Origin: Styela clava
Taxonomy: Eukaryota > Chordata > Ascidiacea > Stolidobranchia > Styelidae
Direction: 5' to 3'
DNA: 64,000 bases
Assembly: GCF_964204865.1 (NCBI RefSeq)
Contig: NC_135263.1
Span: 12,941,426 to 13,005,425, forward strand
The notes below the pieces were generated by a model. That model was not told the DNA's origin and did not search any database. It was given only the letters and a program-made list of their open reading frames with translations. The position numbers were made by a program, and so were the translations under genes. How positions within the stretch are numbered: the stretch's first letter is position 1; each line of letters begins with the position of its first letter. Of this stretch, positions 39,201 through 51,589 are shown in pieces.

Positions 39201-41689
39201 GATATTGTCAAATTCGAAGTATTGTCAAATTTGTTTTAATGGTGACAACCTTCTGATCTTACCTGTAATAACATCTTGAACGAGGTTCGGCAACCAGAAT
39301 CTGTGATTGAAGAAGCTGAAGAGCATCTCCTAATGTTCCACTATAAATTATTACTGATTCATTCAAACGACTATAAGGCAATGATCTGTAGAAAATATAA
39401 AGAAAAAAATAACATTCGAATAAGCATCATTGAAAGCTAATATAAAAATAGTATTGAAATTAAATCAATGTACCTAAATAATTAACTTAGCAGTTTGCCA
39501 CATGTTGGTTAATACCGTCCTCTAGTAATTGCGTCCAAGCATTGGGACAAAATTGACCGGAATGGGCTGGTATAACAAACTGGAATCTCTTTCCTTCGAA
39601 ATATAAAATAAAATTTTGTTCCATTTTTTCGTTTGAGTGCGACAAATTATTTTCTTTGCTTTTTTATTTCTTACAACTGGGAAATATATAAAACAAATTG
39701 TATAAACATAGTAATATTCTTACGCTGCTAATCCTGATAACTGACTAGCAATGTCGATTAGGTTTATTTTATTCTTCGTGCCCAGTGGCCTTCCAATGTT
39801 AAAATCTGGTGCATACTTTGTGACTGGATCGTATAAATCAAGTTTGCCATCTTCCCATAGTTTGAATAAAAATAATACAGAAAATACTTTGGAAATACTA
39901 CCAATTCTGAAAAAAAATATTTTTATGTCTGAACTAAATAGAAAATAAACGAGCATATCATCAAGTGAAAAAGGGAAAAGTGCGTTTCATTGTCTCTAAA
40001 CTCATTTCACTCTGCTGTGAGGGACTATTGGACTGAATATATGAGATTAGGTTTATTTAACAAAGTTTTTTGTCCTAATTCTAGGTCAGCTACTTTTAGT
40101 TATTTATTGAGTGCATTTAATTTTGGTTTGCATTTGTGTATTTCGCGCTTCAAATGTTAGATTTACCAGACATAAATAAGGTTTCATTTCACTCGGAATA
40201 ACATCTCTTCTATTTTTGCAACACTTAAAAGCTGATATGATTGAATTCAAAATGGGGATTTTAGCGAGTGAATCTTATTTAGTAACCATGAAAGAAAATA
40301 ATAACTGCATCGTAAAAAGTGAGTTAATGTATATTAGATTTGCTAACTGTCTAGAGAATTTTGAGCCCCGCTTGTTCCACACTTGCCAACTTGGCTCAGA
40401 TTTGTCCCATGAAAACATTATGACATTCAGCGTAAGTGGCACAGAATGTTCTGCGGATGCAATCGATACAAGTGTGAGTATAACTCAATTGGTACATGTA
40501 TGACGATGGTCTCTCGAAAATGTCGTGTCCCACTTGATCAACGTGTCCCACTTGTGCCATGTGCCCCACTAGCTGACGTATCCCAATTGTCCCGTCGCCA
40601 TCTCCATAAGTGTGGGACAAGCATATATGATAAGTTTAGCAATGTGGAACAAGTTGTGTCACAAGATGGACATGTGTGTAGAACAAACCGGATCATAGAA
40701 GAATAAGTGTGATAAAGTGGAACAAGCGTGCTGCTAAAGGAGAAGAGTGAGGCACGACTTTTTAGAGGAACCTGTTAATTACACACCTGTAAATAGTATT
40801 TTTGTTCGGTTTCACGGTGGTCGATTTATTCACTCGTCCATAATATCCACTCCATATTACTTTATCCAGGTAAACCAAGTTTGCCGTTATGGAAAGTCGT
40901 GCGTTTTCATCCACTAATGATGCAACGTGTGAATCAATCCATTCGAAAAAATTCTTAAATTCTTCATGCTTCGTAAAATCTGTAATGCAAAAATTTTTTT
41001 GTCAGCTATATGCCATTTATCATTCATAATTATTAACTCACTGAAAACGGTATTATTGGCATTTTATCGGGCAACAATGAACAGAAAAAAAACTATAATT
41101 TTCATTACTTATATATATTAATTTAGTTACGGAAAAACTTTTTTTCTTTTATCAGAACACAGTAAAGCATGATCATGGAAAATTATATATATTCGATGAA
41201 CTGTGTAAATGAAGTAACTTTGAGTTTTGCAAAGGTTTACAGGTTAGCAAATGAATGTGCATTCACGGGTTCGGAAGGCATAATTATTTACGACCAAGAG
41301 TACAATATACATAGCTTTTGACTCGTTGCCCCATGCACATGTAAGTATCATATGTTTGTATATATAAAATAGTTGGTTACAGATGGCACTCGAGCTTGCA
41401 GAAACGTTTGGTCCGAACCGGTTGTGGGCTGAAACGTCTGAACACCAATTAATATACGTAGGCTATATATACACGCAATTCAATTGATAGCTTTCTACTA
41501 TGATTACTTGCCTATTTCTTGGGGTTTTGGATATTTTGGGCATCCTGTGTCAGTAGTTGTATCAGGTTGCGTTGGATTATCGCCCGACGGAGTGTTGGTA
41601 ATATATTGCCAAGTAAACAAACCAGCAAATGCTATTGTTGTAATAGCTAGTATTGCAATGAATACGCCAAGCACAGCGACCTTGGACAT
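36290..41689 (-). CDS. LACTBL1-like: LACTBL1-like serine beta-lactamase-fold protein, copy 2
   Basis: Ten minus-strand exons: 41689-41512, 40979-40787, 39906-39724, 39385-39263, 39154-39039, 38247-38125, 37854-37691, 37320-37157, 36877-36681 and 36423-36290. Every exon has exactly the length of its counterpart in copy 1 (178, 193, 183, 123, 116, 123, 164, 164, 197, 134), giving 524 aa with no frameshift. The first intron again has the GC donor AG|GCAAGT. Motifs are intact: S127-I-S-K130, Y225-S-N227 and K364-S-G366 (N in copy 1). The N-terminal anchor differs only by conservative changes. The copies lie head to tail and differ at many scattered residues, so the duplication is not recent, and both look functional. 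Introns hold copy-specific insertions (a LINE-tail-like segment in intron 5). Expected role as for copy 1: membrane-anchored or secreted serine hydrolase of unknown substrate. Confidence 0.9.
38765..38945 (+). mobile_element. Retroelement 3'-end-like segment with (CTAT)n tail
   Basis: Within intron 5 of LACTBL1-like copy 2. It ends GATGATGAATAAACTTCTAT followed by repeats of CTAT (38930-38944). A conserved 3' end closed by a short tandem repeat is typical of CR1/L2-type LINEs and their SINEs. The matching intron of copy 1 lacks it, so it arrived after the gene duplication. No coding part is present. Confidence 0.4.
40365..40745. repeat. Degenerate CCACTTGT / ACAAGTGG repeat in intron 2, copy 2
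   Basis: Counterpart of 32276-32745 in the paralogous intron. Units such as GTCCCACTTGATCAACGTGT and CCCACTTGTGCC are followed by reverse-oriented units (GTGTGGGACAAG, GTGGAACAAG). Confidence 0.65.
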
Positions 41690-42319
41690 AGTTTCAAAGT
41701 GACTGACTCGTTTTGCTTAATTATAGAGATAAAAAACTAAAATTTATTGCAATTATTTGCATATGCTCGTACCTAAAGATATATGTTTATTAAAATATGA
41801 TAAATATGAACACTGACAGGTTTTTCCAAGTAATTCTCTACTGTGCGTTTATATGCCCACGCGTCCATTGCAAGTCAATAATGCAGTGTTACGTCACAAT
41901 ATTCAACGATGATTGATGATCTCTTTTTGTTTGCTACGATTACACTACATCAGGTTACAAATATTATAGTTGATATCCAGATGCTATACTATTTCTGTAT
42001 TAAAAACACTTCAAACGATCCCAATATATTTACTAATCTCGCCCAATCAAGACAATCCAATTTGGATAATTGCTACAGAACGATATATATATGCCTTTCT
42101 TTCTTTTATATAGGCAAATGAATAACATACTCAGTTACGAACCACTAAGGGTACATATTTGATTGTTCACACACAAAAGTTGTTTGCCACAATCGGGCTG
42201 CTTTGCAACGATGTATTTTAACAACAATTCAAATTCGGTTGATTATGTTACACAATAGCTATAGTTTTACTACAAATCAGGTAATGAGATTCTAAACATA
42301 AAAAATCCTATTCTATCGG

Positions 42320-42430
42320 AATATCACGCGCACAGGCGCATGTTATAGAGTAAAGATAAATCAAATTCACTTGAAATTGCAATGTTTTTTCGCTTGATAT
42401 GATGCTTTTCAATTTACTAATAAATCATGG
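42320..42430. repeat. Third copy of the upstream LACTBL1-associated element
   Basis: Contains TATCACGCGCACAGGCGCAT, aligning with TGTCACGCGCACACGCACGT at 34194 upstream of copy 1. The E-box CACGTG is not preserved here. It lies about 0.65 kb upstream of the copy 2 start. Confidence 0.4.
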
Positions 42431-45400
42431 CTTTTGCTATATCTTTGCATGAAACCCATATGCATGTACAACACGGAAATAATCTTTCAAAACACAACAT
42501 TTACAAATTACACGAATCTAATAGTAAACTACAAGCATTGGTCATTTTATTGTTTTTGTATAATATACTCGCCACTGATTTATATCAGTCCTTCTCTCAC
42601 TATTATTACTTGTCAATACACGTACTATTCGACTAATATCCAATAAACCCATTGTTTGTATCATGATGCTAAAATGTATGTAGATTCATTGAAATCCCGG
42701 AAGGAAATAACAAGAAACTGATTTCAGAATCTTAATTAAGTATGTCATGGTCAGGCGTCTCACGATAATTGACGCAATCATTAGTTACATCATGATGTGA
42801 AACTAACTTTTGTGATGTAACGATGCCAAACACAAGGTTACAGACTCATTATTATCAAGTCATTTCACCTAACTAATGAAAGTTATTCTAAAATTAATGT
42901 CATGTTAAATAATGGATGATACATCATTCGACAAGAAGGAAAACCAACCAATGCCGATAATTTCAGCATACAGTAACATGATGTTTTCTGTACTTTGATT
43001 AGAGCATAGCTTTTACAGTATCACAACTGTCTAATTTCTGTTTTATTTCAGTAAAAATGGTAAATTTATAAAACGTTATGAAAATATAGGTAGCCAGAAA
43101 AGTATAAGTCTTTTTTTCGCAATCCTGTATAACATATTCTGGTTGTACCTGTGCTATTGATTAATAAATACATAAAAAGTATATGTATGAATATATATAT
43201 ATATATATATATAATGTAGGAATATGTATGGTTTATTATCAAGGAGTTTGAAAAGCGCAATTGAGTCGGTAACTTAAAGGGGTTAAATACCATCGCCGAG
43301 TTGTGTCTATGTGATTACGTAATGGGGTAAATATAGCTTGTAAAACAATAAATGGTGTAGGAGTAAATATTGCGAGTATCAGGGACATTTAAAGACATCA
43401 CTGTAGTTAACTTAAGTTTACTTGAATTAGAATCTTCATCACATTGCCACTGTTGCAACATTGTAACGTCATTTCAACAACAATGGTTTCATTCTCTCAC
43501 AAACAAAAGTTAATAAAAAAATATGTTTTTATTAGATATATATAATATATATCTTTAAAGTTGAATCTATTATCATTGAGATTTTTTTCTTATCCCGACG
43601 CTCAATATAATATAAGGTTTCGGTGTATATTTTTATTCTCATTTTCATTCATGCTTCGGAGACTTCGGTTCGACTTAGTAAAAGTTATTCGGTGAGTAAA
43701 ATATTTGAAAAATAAATTTTGAAATGTTTGACTTGAAGCAATTATTATTAATCACATAATTAATCAAGAGCAATATCATGCTATAAAATGGTAGTAGCAA
43801 TAGAACGTAAGCCTTCCTTATTTCAAACTTCTGAGTCAAGGAATAAAGGCATTAATATACAACGAACTCGCAAAGACAAGCAATGTAATCCACGTGGCAC
43901 ATATATAAACGCAAATTCTCTACTTGTGTACAGTTGATATAACGCTACATGAACTACATCATAAATTTATTAATTTAAAAATGAAGTTAAAGGACTCCGT
44001 ACATCTATATTCCTTACTTTTGAAATGATCACATAATGACAATCAGAGCATTCATTGCCAATGTCACCACAACAAACCACCACACTATTGCTTAGAACTC
44101 TCGTTAATGATTATGTGGTAATTTTTAGCATGCAGACTTCTAAAGTGGATTTTTATCCATAGTATGTAACGTGTACGTATAAGGGGATTTTTTGCAGTTT
44201 ATGAACGTGATAAAATTCATGTGTGTGATAAAATATTTAATATTTGACACTGGTAAAAGAATGTACATAAATGGTAGGATTAAATTTAATGTCATTTCAT
44301 TTTATATCTTGATTCATGCAGTATTCGTTCATACATTAATCGTTCAATTATTACCGCATCATATTTCAAATTGATAAGAATTTTCCAAATCCGTTTGCTT
44401 ACATTGATCATTGACATATTTTTTGATTTCAATGGTTAATTCAAGCCCCCTACTAATCTTACTATTCATCCGTATTCTAAAGTCCCTCGAGTTTATTAGT
44501 CATCTTCCTTTTTTAACCCGCCATAACAATGCCAATGCCAACGGTTTGTGTAACCTGATATAGACCCCCTATTTTACAGATAACAAAAGAATCATTGGTC
44601 CAATTGATTGAAACCGAATGACAAAATATTTTAGTTAGAAAGAGTGGAGCTTAGAAATTTATGCGCTGGTAAATCACGATTGTTACATCTCACATATTAG
44701 ATTCAAAACAGTTGGTTGTGAAACACCAAAAATCGCGTACAGCAACAGCCAGTTAGAACATACGAATACAAATGATATTTCATTTAAATTCAAATAAAAT
44801 AGGTGCATATTACAGGGTCAGACTTATACTTATACAGGAAAAATGTTATCCATAATTCCGAAACAACTTGTGTTTAGTTAAATATAAAAACTTATGAGAA
44901 AGATAACAGAACAACTTGTGTAAGTGGAGTGAGTCAGAAAATGTTGGAAATAGTAGGAATGAAAAAATAAGATAGACTTTAGATTTAAAATTAATCTGTT
45001 TGTTAAAGAAGGTATATTATCATATTAAAATATCAAAAACCCCTCGTGTCATGCAGCCTTGGGTAGTCATGCCATCACCACCAAAACAAGCAAACCAAGA
45101 TAATAGGTTATTGTTGCCAATGCGTTCGTTATCGATTACAAGCAAGGGGCTATACGCTATACGGCACAAATATATTTATGGTTTTTACGCGTGGGCTGAT
45201 GAAACAAAAGCCTACTGAACCCACGAAATGAATAGACCAAATAGGTATCGGCGTTTCTTTTTTATCGTTGTTGGACCGGTTTTATTATTATATTAGAAAT
45301 TCTGGTTTGCCATTTATCAGAAATATTTTATCACACCGTCAATAAGCCATCTGTTAAGGTTATATATATAATATTTCTCTGAACATAAAAATCGATATGT
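42431..45400. other. Spacer between the LACTBL1-like genes and the receptor cluster
   Basis: No supportable gene. An AT dinucleotide tract lies at about 43190-43213. The sequence at about 45035-45240 is less AT-rich and looks repeat-derived, but its family was not recognised. Confidence 0.4.
43190..43213. repeat. (AT)n microsatellite
   Basis: About twelve alternating AT units, directly visible. Confidence 0.8.
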
Positions 45401-45403
45401 TTC

Positions 45404-45405
45404 AG
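45404..45405 (+). promoter_or_regulatory. Candidate leader acceptor of TNFR-like gene A
   Basis: ATATGTTTCAG ends 17 nt before the ATG at 45423. Position and sequence match the sites before three other genes of the window. Confidence 0.4.
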
Positions 45406-45422
45406 ATATCATCGTTGAAAGA

Positions 45423-46756
45423 ATGTCTTACCAATACCGAAGCATATCTGTATTGCTCACATTCGGCTTCTTCAGTTTTTGGATTGCTTCGTGTATAGCT
45501 ATCGGTGTCGGACCGGTAAGAAAAGATTTAAAATTATTGGTAGAAATCCTAAATGCTATGAATTAACGACATTTAGTAATAACAGATATCTTGGTTTAGA
45601 ATTTCTTGATTTTTGAAAATTTTGAGTGGCTACTCCAACGTAGAATAATTCGAACGAATATTCAGTCTAACTCTGAAATACTGAAGAAAAAAAGCGATTC
45701 CTTCTTGAATATAAGTAGTAAATACAAATACAGAATAATGTATGTGATTAATGATACTAATATAGGCCTAAATTCCGGTCAAAGCTATTCTTTCAACTAG
45801 CTAAGTATTGACTTATAGTATATATATCATTAAACAACCTGTCCGTTTTGTAAAAAAAAACACCCATAGATGAATTCACGAAGTGTTTGTGAATAGGGCT
45901 CTTTACCAGAAATTAACAAGAACTACTACATTCAGGGTTCTCCGTGTGGAATACCATTTGGTTCCAGTCGTTATATGGCAAGAGAAGGTCAATTTGGTTG
46001 TTATAAATGTGATGCAAATGAATATTGGAATCGGAGAATTAAATCATGTGCGCCTTGTACAGGGTTTCTCACCAACACCAGAGCTAACGTTAGATCATCA
46101 TGCAAAGACAGAAGGTTGGTGCATTGTTATTCTGATTGTGGAAATATTTAATACTTTCAAGGTGTTGCCGGACAAAATTAATAGAGGCTTAATCAAATGG
46201 CGATTGTGATATAATCATTCCTACTCCTAACAGCATTATATAAGACAAAGACTCAATTTCTCATGAAAGACTTGAAATATAGTTTGTATACCGTTTAGTG
46301 TTCTGGTTTATTTATATGCTGGCTTTTCTCTATTGGTGTTTGTTTCGAATCAGTGATTTCTGTCGAGTTGAGGCGGTTTGATCAAGTTTTGGTGAGATAG
46401 AACCTAGTGTCTACGACAGCAATTTTTAAATAGCGTTGTTTTCTGGGCATTTACACAGAATTCCAGTAACCACGACAGCAACAACAACAAATCCGACAGC
46501 TTCACACGTTTCTAATTCTACTTACTTAGACGAAACAAAAATTTTGATAGCTTCACATGCAAACGCTTCTACACAAGTGACAAATATAAATGCCTTAAAA
46601 AATGATACAAGCACAGTTTTGATGCCAAGAAAGCTCGAAGGAACACAAGGTATTTTAAGACATATATCAGGTAATATTATGCGACTTTCTACAGATATTT
46701 TCTTGTATTTATACTTATTCAATGAGACGAGGACAACATTTATAGCTGATAATTAA
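45423..46756 (+). CDS. TNFR-like cysteine-rich protein A, probably secreted
   Basis: Exons 45423-45515, 45936-46114 and 46459-46756 join into 189 aa. Residues 1-24 form a signal peptide. The second exon (phase 0 to 2) encodes one module with cysteines 35, 53, 56, 69, 72 and 87: C-x17-C-x2-C-x12-C-x2-C-x14-C, including CDANEYWN. The C-x12-C-x2-C core and EYW match the BCMA/TACI/Fn14-type CRD of the TNF-receptor family. A Thr/Ser-rich, glycosylation-rich stalk (TTTATTTNPT) follows. The frame then ends at 46756 without a convincing membrane helix, only a weak IFLYLYLF patch, and AATAAA is at 46789. Gene C, its closest relative by the PCGIP-x-GS start of the module, continues through a membrane segment at this point. 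Alternatively exon 3 ends at a GT at 46650 or 46671 (phase 1) and splices to a distant membrane exon such as 50456, which has the right phase. The last exon is therefore uncertain. Confidence 0.55.
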
Positions 46757-46788
46757 TATGATTTCAAGAAAAAAATATACACAATTAA

Positions 46789-46794
46789 AATAAA
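46789..46794 (+). terminator. Poly(A) signal after TNFR-like gene A
   Basis: AATAAA 33 nt after the stop codon at 46754-46756. Its presence supports a three-exon, read-through last exon for gene A. Confidence 0.4.
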
Positions 46795-48165
46795 TAAGAA
46801 AAAAATAATAAATAGCATACAAATTTTGACACCTCAAACAAAATACTTGTTATAAATTTGGTTTTATTTATGCAAATGAATTTCATTAGTTATGAGTATT
46901 GGGGATAAATAATGGATGTTAAGCAAACAAAATTGCCTTTTACATTCCATACTTCCATATATGTATTTAAATGTCTGTATCAGTATTTCATCTATCGAGT
47001 CGTGTATGACCTAACAATAATGAGTGTAAGACCTTCCTTAGCAAATATTTGATATTGTTCATTAGTAAACAATCATGTAACACCACTGCTAAAAAAATGC
47101 CGTTAAAAAGAAATATAAAATTATCACTCAATGGTAACATTTTTTCAATCAGATAAGATTTCATTACTCAAAGGGAAAAAACTTAGAAAAAGCAAACGCC
47201 GAAATAAAAGAAAACGCACCAAAGGAAAAGCGGAAAAGAAGAAAAAGCTAAACAGAATAAGAAAAAAAAGAAAAGGAAATAAAAAGAAAAATCTCAAAAT
47301 AAAGAAAATCTCATAATATGAAAATATAGTCGAATTCATACAATTATTTGTACATTGCAGTGGGAATATTACGTTTTAGAAACTGTACTTTCTGCATTAA
47401 AAACTTGTCATTTTTTTCTTATTGTGCTTTTCAAGATGGCCTATTTTAAAAAACCGGTTGTATTATGTAACATTTCAAAAATTATTACAATATGTATTGT
47501 ACAATCGGGCTTGTTATCATACAAAAACTAACACAATTTGCATCCGCCAATATGCATAAACCTAATGTAATTTATGGCATTAAATTTAATAAAATAAGTA
47601 ATCTGGAGGGTTGGAAACACAATAAATATGTCTTCTACGATGTGTCTATACAGCCAGTCGAAATGCTGTATAAACAATATATATGTATATTGGAATGGAT
47701 TGGAGATAATTTTGTTGTACACCGTTTGTATTGTGAATGTTCAACTAACAAACACTTAGTATCCACAGCTTATATTTTCAAAACACTTCTACGATTTGTG
47801 TGATCTTTATTTCAAGCTGAAATTTTATTTGACAATTGTTCAAGTGACAACGTTATTTACGAAACGTTGAATACATGTTTGTTTGTTAAATATCTTTTTC
47901 GTGCTGTTTGACGCTCAAGCAACCAGGCAAGGCGAAGCCTACCCAGGTACTCAATTGTATGTATATTAACATTTTCATTGTTAAATTTTGCCTATTGTTC
48001 ATAATATATGTCAAAACATAGCAAAAATCAGGAATGACTTTTCTCACTATTGACGTAAAAAGACAGTAAGATAAATCCAACAAAAACCAATTTCAACCTG
48101 TTGAAACTTGCGTAAACATGCCGGCCGGCTTGCGCAATATCGTGTAACGTGTTTACTAGTTCGTG
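46793..48165. repeat. Intergenic block, intact copy, upstream of gene B
   Basis: About 1.4 kb that matches 53005-53651 followed by 56437-57140, where it is interrupted by inserted repeats. Shared landmarks: GATGTTAAGCAAACAAAATT, a lysine-rich low-complexity open frame (47131-47316 here), ATGTATTGTACAATC, TTGCATCCGCCA, and TTCAACCTGTTGAAA or CCAGCCTGTTGAAA. Each copy ends upstream of a TNFR-like gene (B here, C in the other). It contains no recognised gene. Confidence 0.7.
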
Positions 48166-48315
48166 ACTAAAGGTTTTTTGCTTTAAAATACATGGGGAAT
48201 TCCCTGAGGCTATCAAAGTTGAATGGGGAGCAGAATAAGGCTGATCTTTCTTTTTTGTGGAGGTTCGAGACGGGCTGTATATGAATAATTCTTTATCCCA
48301 TTGCAAGCAATTTCA

Positions 48316-50784
48316 ATGTTATATAATGTGCGATGTTGTTCGATATTGCTTCTAGCAATTCAGTATGGTGTTTTAGGATTGATGACAGCAAATTCTTATG
48401 TAGTAAGTAACTGAACTATTTTTTTCATATATATTGTAAAAAATTTGAATCGTTTGTTTGATAGGGTTTAACTTAGGTAAAAACTGATTCTCAATTGTTT
48501 ACAGGTTTTGACTAACATTACTAACAAACAAAGATTACTTATGGCTCGTGGTATGAGCATTTGAGTGTGGAGTATACAATATACATACACTCATATTCTC
48601 CTCTCGTGCTTAGTAAATCGATAAGAAAATGTGGAAATAAATATTACTCATAAACTGGTGATCGGTAGAACTAAACATTTACAGACTGTTTCAACTCAGA
48701 ATATTTTTTTGCATAATTTAACCATTATTGCAAGCCAGCCATTTTAAAATAAGCTATTGAATGTTTTTGACTAAATGTGGATTTTATCAATAGAATATCA
48801 AAACCTCGATTTGTCACGTACGTTAGATGCAATTTAATTTCGGAATCGTTTTAATTAGATTAATTCTAAATATCCATGGTAGTTCGTTTAGTTTGCACAA
48901 AAGTGACCAAGCAAGCGATAGTCAATATATTTTTTGTGAACCTTGTAGGGAATGCGATGTTCTTCAAGACAAATTTACATGTTGAAAGACAGCCAGTTGG
49001 TTTGTGACGACTGTGGGGTGAATGAGTATTGGTCAACACGAACAAAAACCTGTTCTTTGTGCACAAGCCCTCGATACACAAACTTAAAGAGGAATATCCG
49101 ATCCTCTTGCAAAGATCATGTGTGAGTTGCGTTTTTTAGATTTATTAAAATTTTCAGAATATGTTTGAAAAGATGTACACTATATCGCATTAAAAATCCT
49201 ATAGTAAATTATATTAAAAAAATATATATATGATTTTCTATAGCAACCCCAATTCGCGTAATATAATTTACTATATATACTACATTTGAAAAAAGTGTAT
49301 TTAATTTATCACCATCTTTCTGTAAGCAGGTATAGGAACTTGAGTTTACCAAGATAAAACAACTAAGCAACTGCTTATGTATACTTGGGTAGTGCAAACG
49401 GAATAAGTTGAGTGAAAATAACATTGAACAAAACTAATTGAACATATCAATTCAATATTCAGAAAGTCTAAAATCGTTCCAACATCTTTTGATCAGATAT
49501 CGACGCAAGAAACTGAAAATTCGTACGTGGTAAGTAATTGGACAATAATGCTATAGAGTCTGAGTCCAGATCTATTAGATTTGAGATGCTTGAAGAATAA
49601 TAATTAGAAACTATAGTGTCCTATCTAGCTTCAGCCATAACCATCTTGTTTAAAGTCTCACGTAAGCCGCCATGTAGAACCCACTGTTTCTGTAACAAAG
49701 ATGGATGGACCTATATTTAGTTATAGGACCTTACTTGCGCGGGTATTTGAAATACTATTCTATAGAAGTCAACTATTCTAGCATTACTATAATTATATTG
49801 ATGTTCGTATAGAAAGTTTAGCTGATGGTGTCAGCGGTGAAAGTTCATCAATTTCACGTCTTTAATATCACAGGGAACACCGTGTGCCCCACGACGACTT
49901 TACATGATAAAAAATAACCAATTGGTTTGCGACAACTGTGGAGTCAATGAATACTGGTCACGACAAACAAAAACCTGTTCCTTGTGCACAAGCCCTCGAT
50001 ATACAAACTTAATGAGAAATATCCGATCATCTTGCAAAGACCATATGTGAGTCGTTTTTATTTTAAGAATTTTTTCAAATCTTAGTTTGAATAGGATTAT
50101 GTTTCGTTGAGAAATTGCTCAAATCAAATCGATTTTCAGAAAACCAAAAACTGTTCCAATGCCTACTTACACGAAGATCAGTACAACTCAAGGACCTAAT
50201 GATTCGACCGCAATGAACCCTGTTTTTTCCAGTGAGTTATTCATTTATCGATGTACATAATATATTTACTTTCCGATAAAAAGTATCTGTTCTAATAGTC
50301 TTTATCAAATCACAACATAAAAATAGACGTGAAGAATAATGAGATAAATTCTTAAACGATTTGCTAATGAGAGTACACTAAATATATTTGAAATAAATCA
50401 AGGTATTCATAGCGTATCTATCTAGATTAATTGAAATCTAAATTTTACTCTTTAGCCTCAACACGGACACTTACGAGAAGTACAGATAACAGAAATCCAA
50501 CTACAGGATATCGGCCCACAACTACTCAAGTGTTCACAAAACCAATAAACATTGTTACAGATACAGTTTTAAACCCAACTCGAGAGACAAACATAGTGAC
50601 TGAAAAGACTGTTAATTTGACAATATTCTACTTAAGCATGGGGGTTTCATTTTTAGTTGTTATGGCAATATCCTTGATAGCTATTTTTTTCATCAAGCTT
50701 TGCATATCAAAACAACGACAAAACAATCCAAGACGAGTAAGTCAGAGTGTACCTCGCGTTACTTTGAACACCACGTCTATATGA
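48316..50784 (+). CDS. TNFR-like receptor B with two cysteine-rich modules
   Basis: Six exons: 48316-48402, 48949-49121, 49463-49529, 49874-50046, 50140-50231 and 50456-50784; all introns GT-AG, total 306 aa. Exon 1 is a signal peptide (LLLAIQYGVLGLMTA). Exons 2 and 4, both 173 nt and phase 0 to 2, each encode one module; cysteines are 33, 48, 51, 64, 67, 83 and 113, 128, 131, 144, 147, 163, with GVNEYWS in both. Exons 3 and 5 are short Ser/Thr stalk pieces, so exons 2-3 and 4-5 are a duplicated cassette. Exon 6 adds a Thr-rich stalk, a membrane segment at about 252-277 and a basic tail of about 29 residues with no death domain and no clear TRAF-binding motif. The core C-x12-C-x2-C matches BCMA/TACI/Fn14 modules; assignment to the TNFR superfamily is an inference from that pattern. 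Probable role: small cell-surface receptor; ligand unknown. Confidence 0.75.
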
Positions 50785-51059
50785 TAAAACTTTAAGAATA
50801 GAAATATTACACCAATCACACAATGTTTATGGCTGCCACTTTGAGAGTTTGATAAAACCATTTTATCAGGTTTAAAATCATATCAATTGACCGATAACTG
50901 GTTTGAAGTTTAACGCCCGAGTCATCTTCGTGTAATTATATGTTTTCAAGCTTTAACGTCCGAACTCAACAATTTGCGTATATATCCTTTTTTTAAGCAT
51001 TAACGCCCAAATTCTTCGAATTAGTGTCTTATTATAACTTATAACACCGAGCCCGTTGG

Positions 51060-51240
51060 ATCATTTTGTTGCTGGTAATGTGATTGTATGGGGGGCAATG
51101 GACTCTGATGTCCCCAAAAGGTCATATCGTTGCCTCCCAGTCATGCACCAAAGCATCTGTCTATTTTTTGTTTATATGTGCTTGCATATATAGTGTGTTT
51201 TGTGGTTTGACGAATGGAATAAACTCTCTCTCTCTCACTA
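51060..51240 (+). mobile_element. Retroelement 3'-end-like segment with (CT)n tail
   Basis: Reads towards a conserved-looking end, GACGAATGGAATAAACTCTC, then CT repeats. It has the same design as 38765-38945 (AATAAA then a microsatellite). A second copy is at about 60920-61102 in the duplicated unit. It may supply the poly(A) signal (51218-51223) for gene B. Confidence 0.35.
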
Positions 51241-51589
51241 TGTGAATGTTATAACGTTTATAATATGGGACTACATGAGTTGCCTGTATTATTAAAAGTG
51301 ATGGCAATTTTGAGTGTCTTGTCTTCAAAAGATAGTAATGTGGAAAGATCGCTCTGAAGTGAAATCAAATTCAAGATTTTAATTATATATACGTAAGGTT
51401 AAAGGACGACGGTTATTTGCGACAGCAATTTTGATGACTTGTGTGGTACAAATGTACATAAAGCGCACTTACCATTTAATATAAACCTCTGATAAGTCAA
51501 AATTAAGAGTTTCGAACGCTTTGATAATCATGAGCAAATTCTCAAGATGTCATTCCCGTCCCTTATCTGACTACCTCATTCAAATATTT

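Noticed and set aside
47131..47316. Lysine/arginine-rich open frame, repeated at 53326-53514 and near 63196
   Set aside because: Low-complexity AG-rich sequence inside a duplicated spacer; the third copy is truncated by a deletion, so the frame is not conserved.
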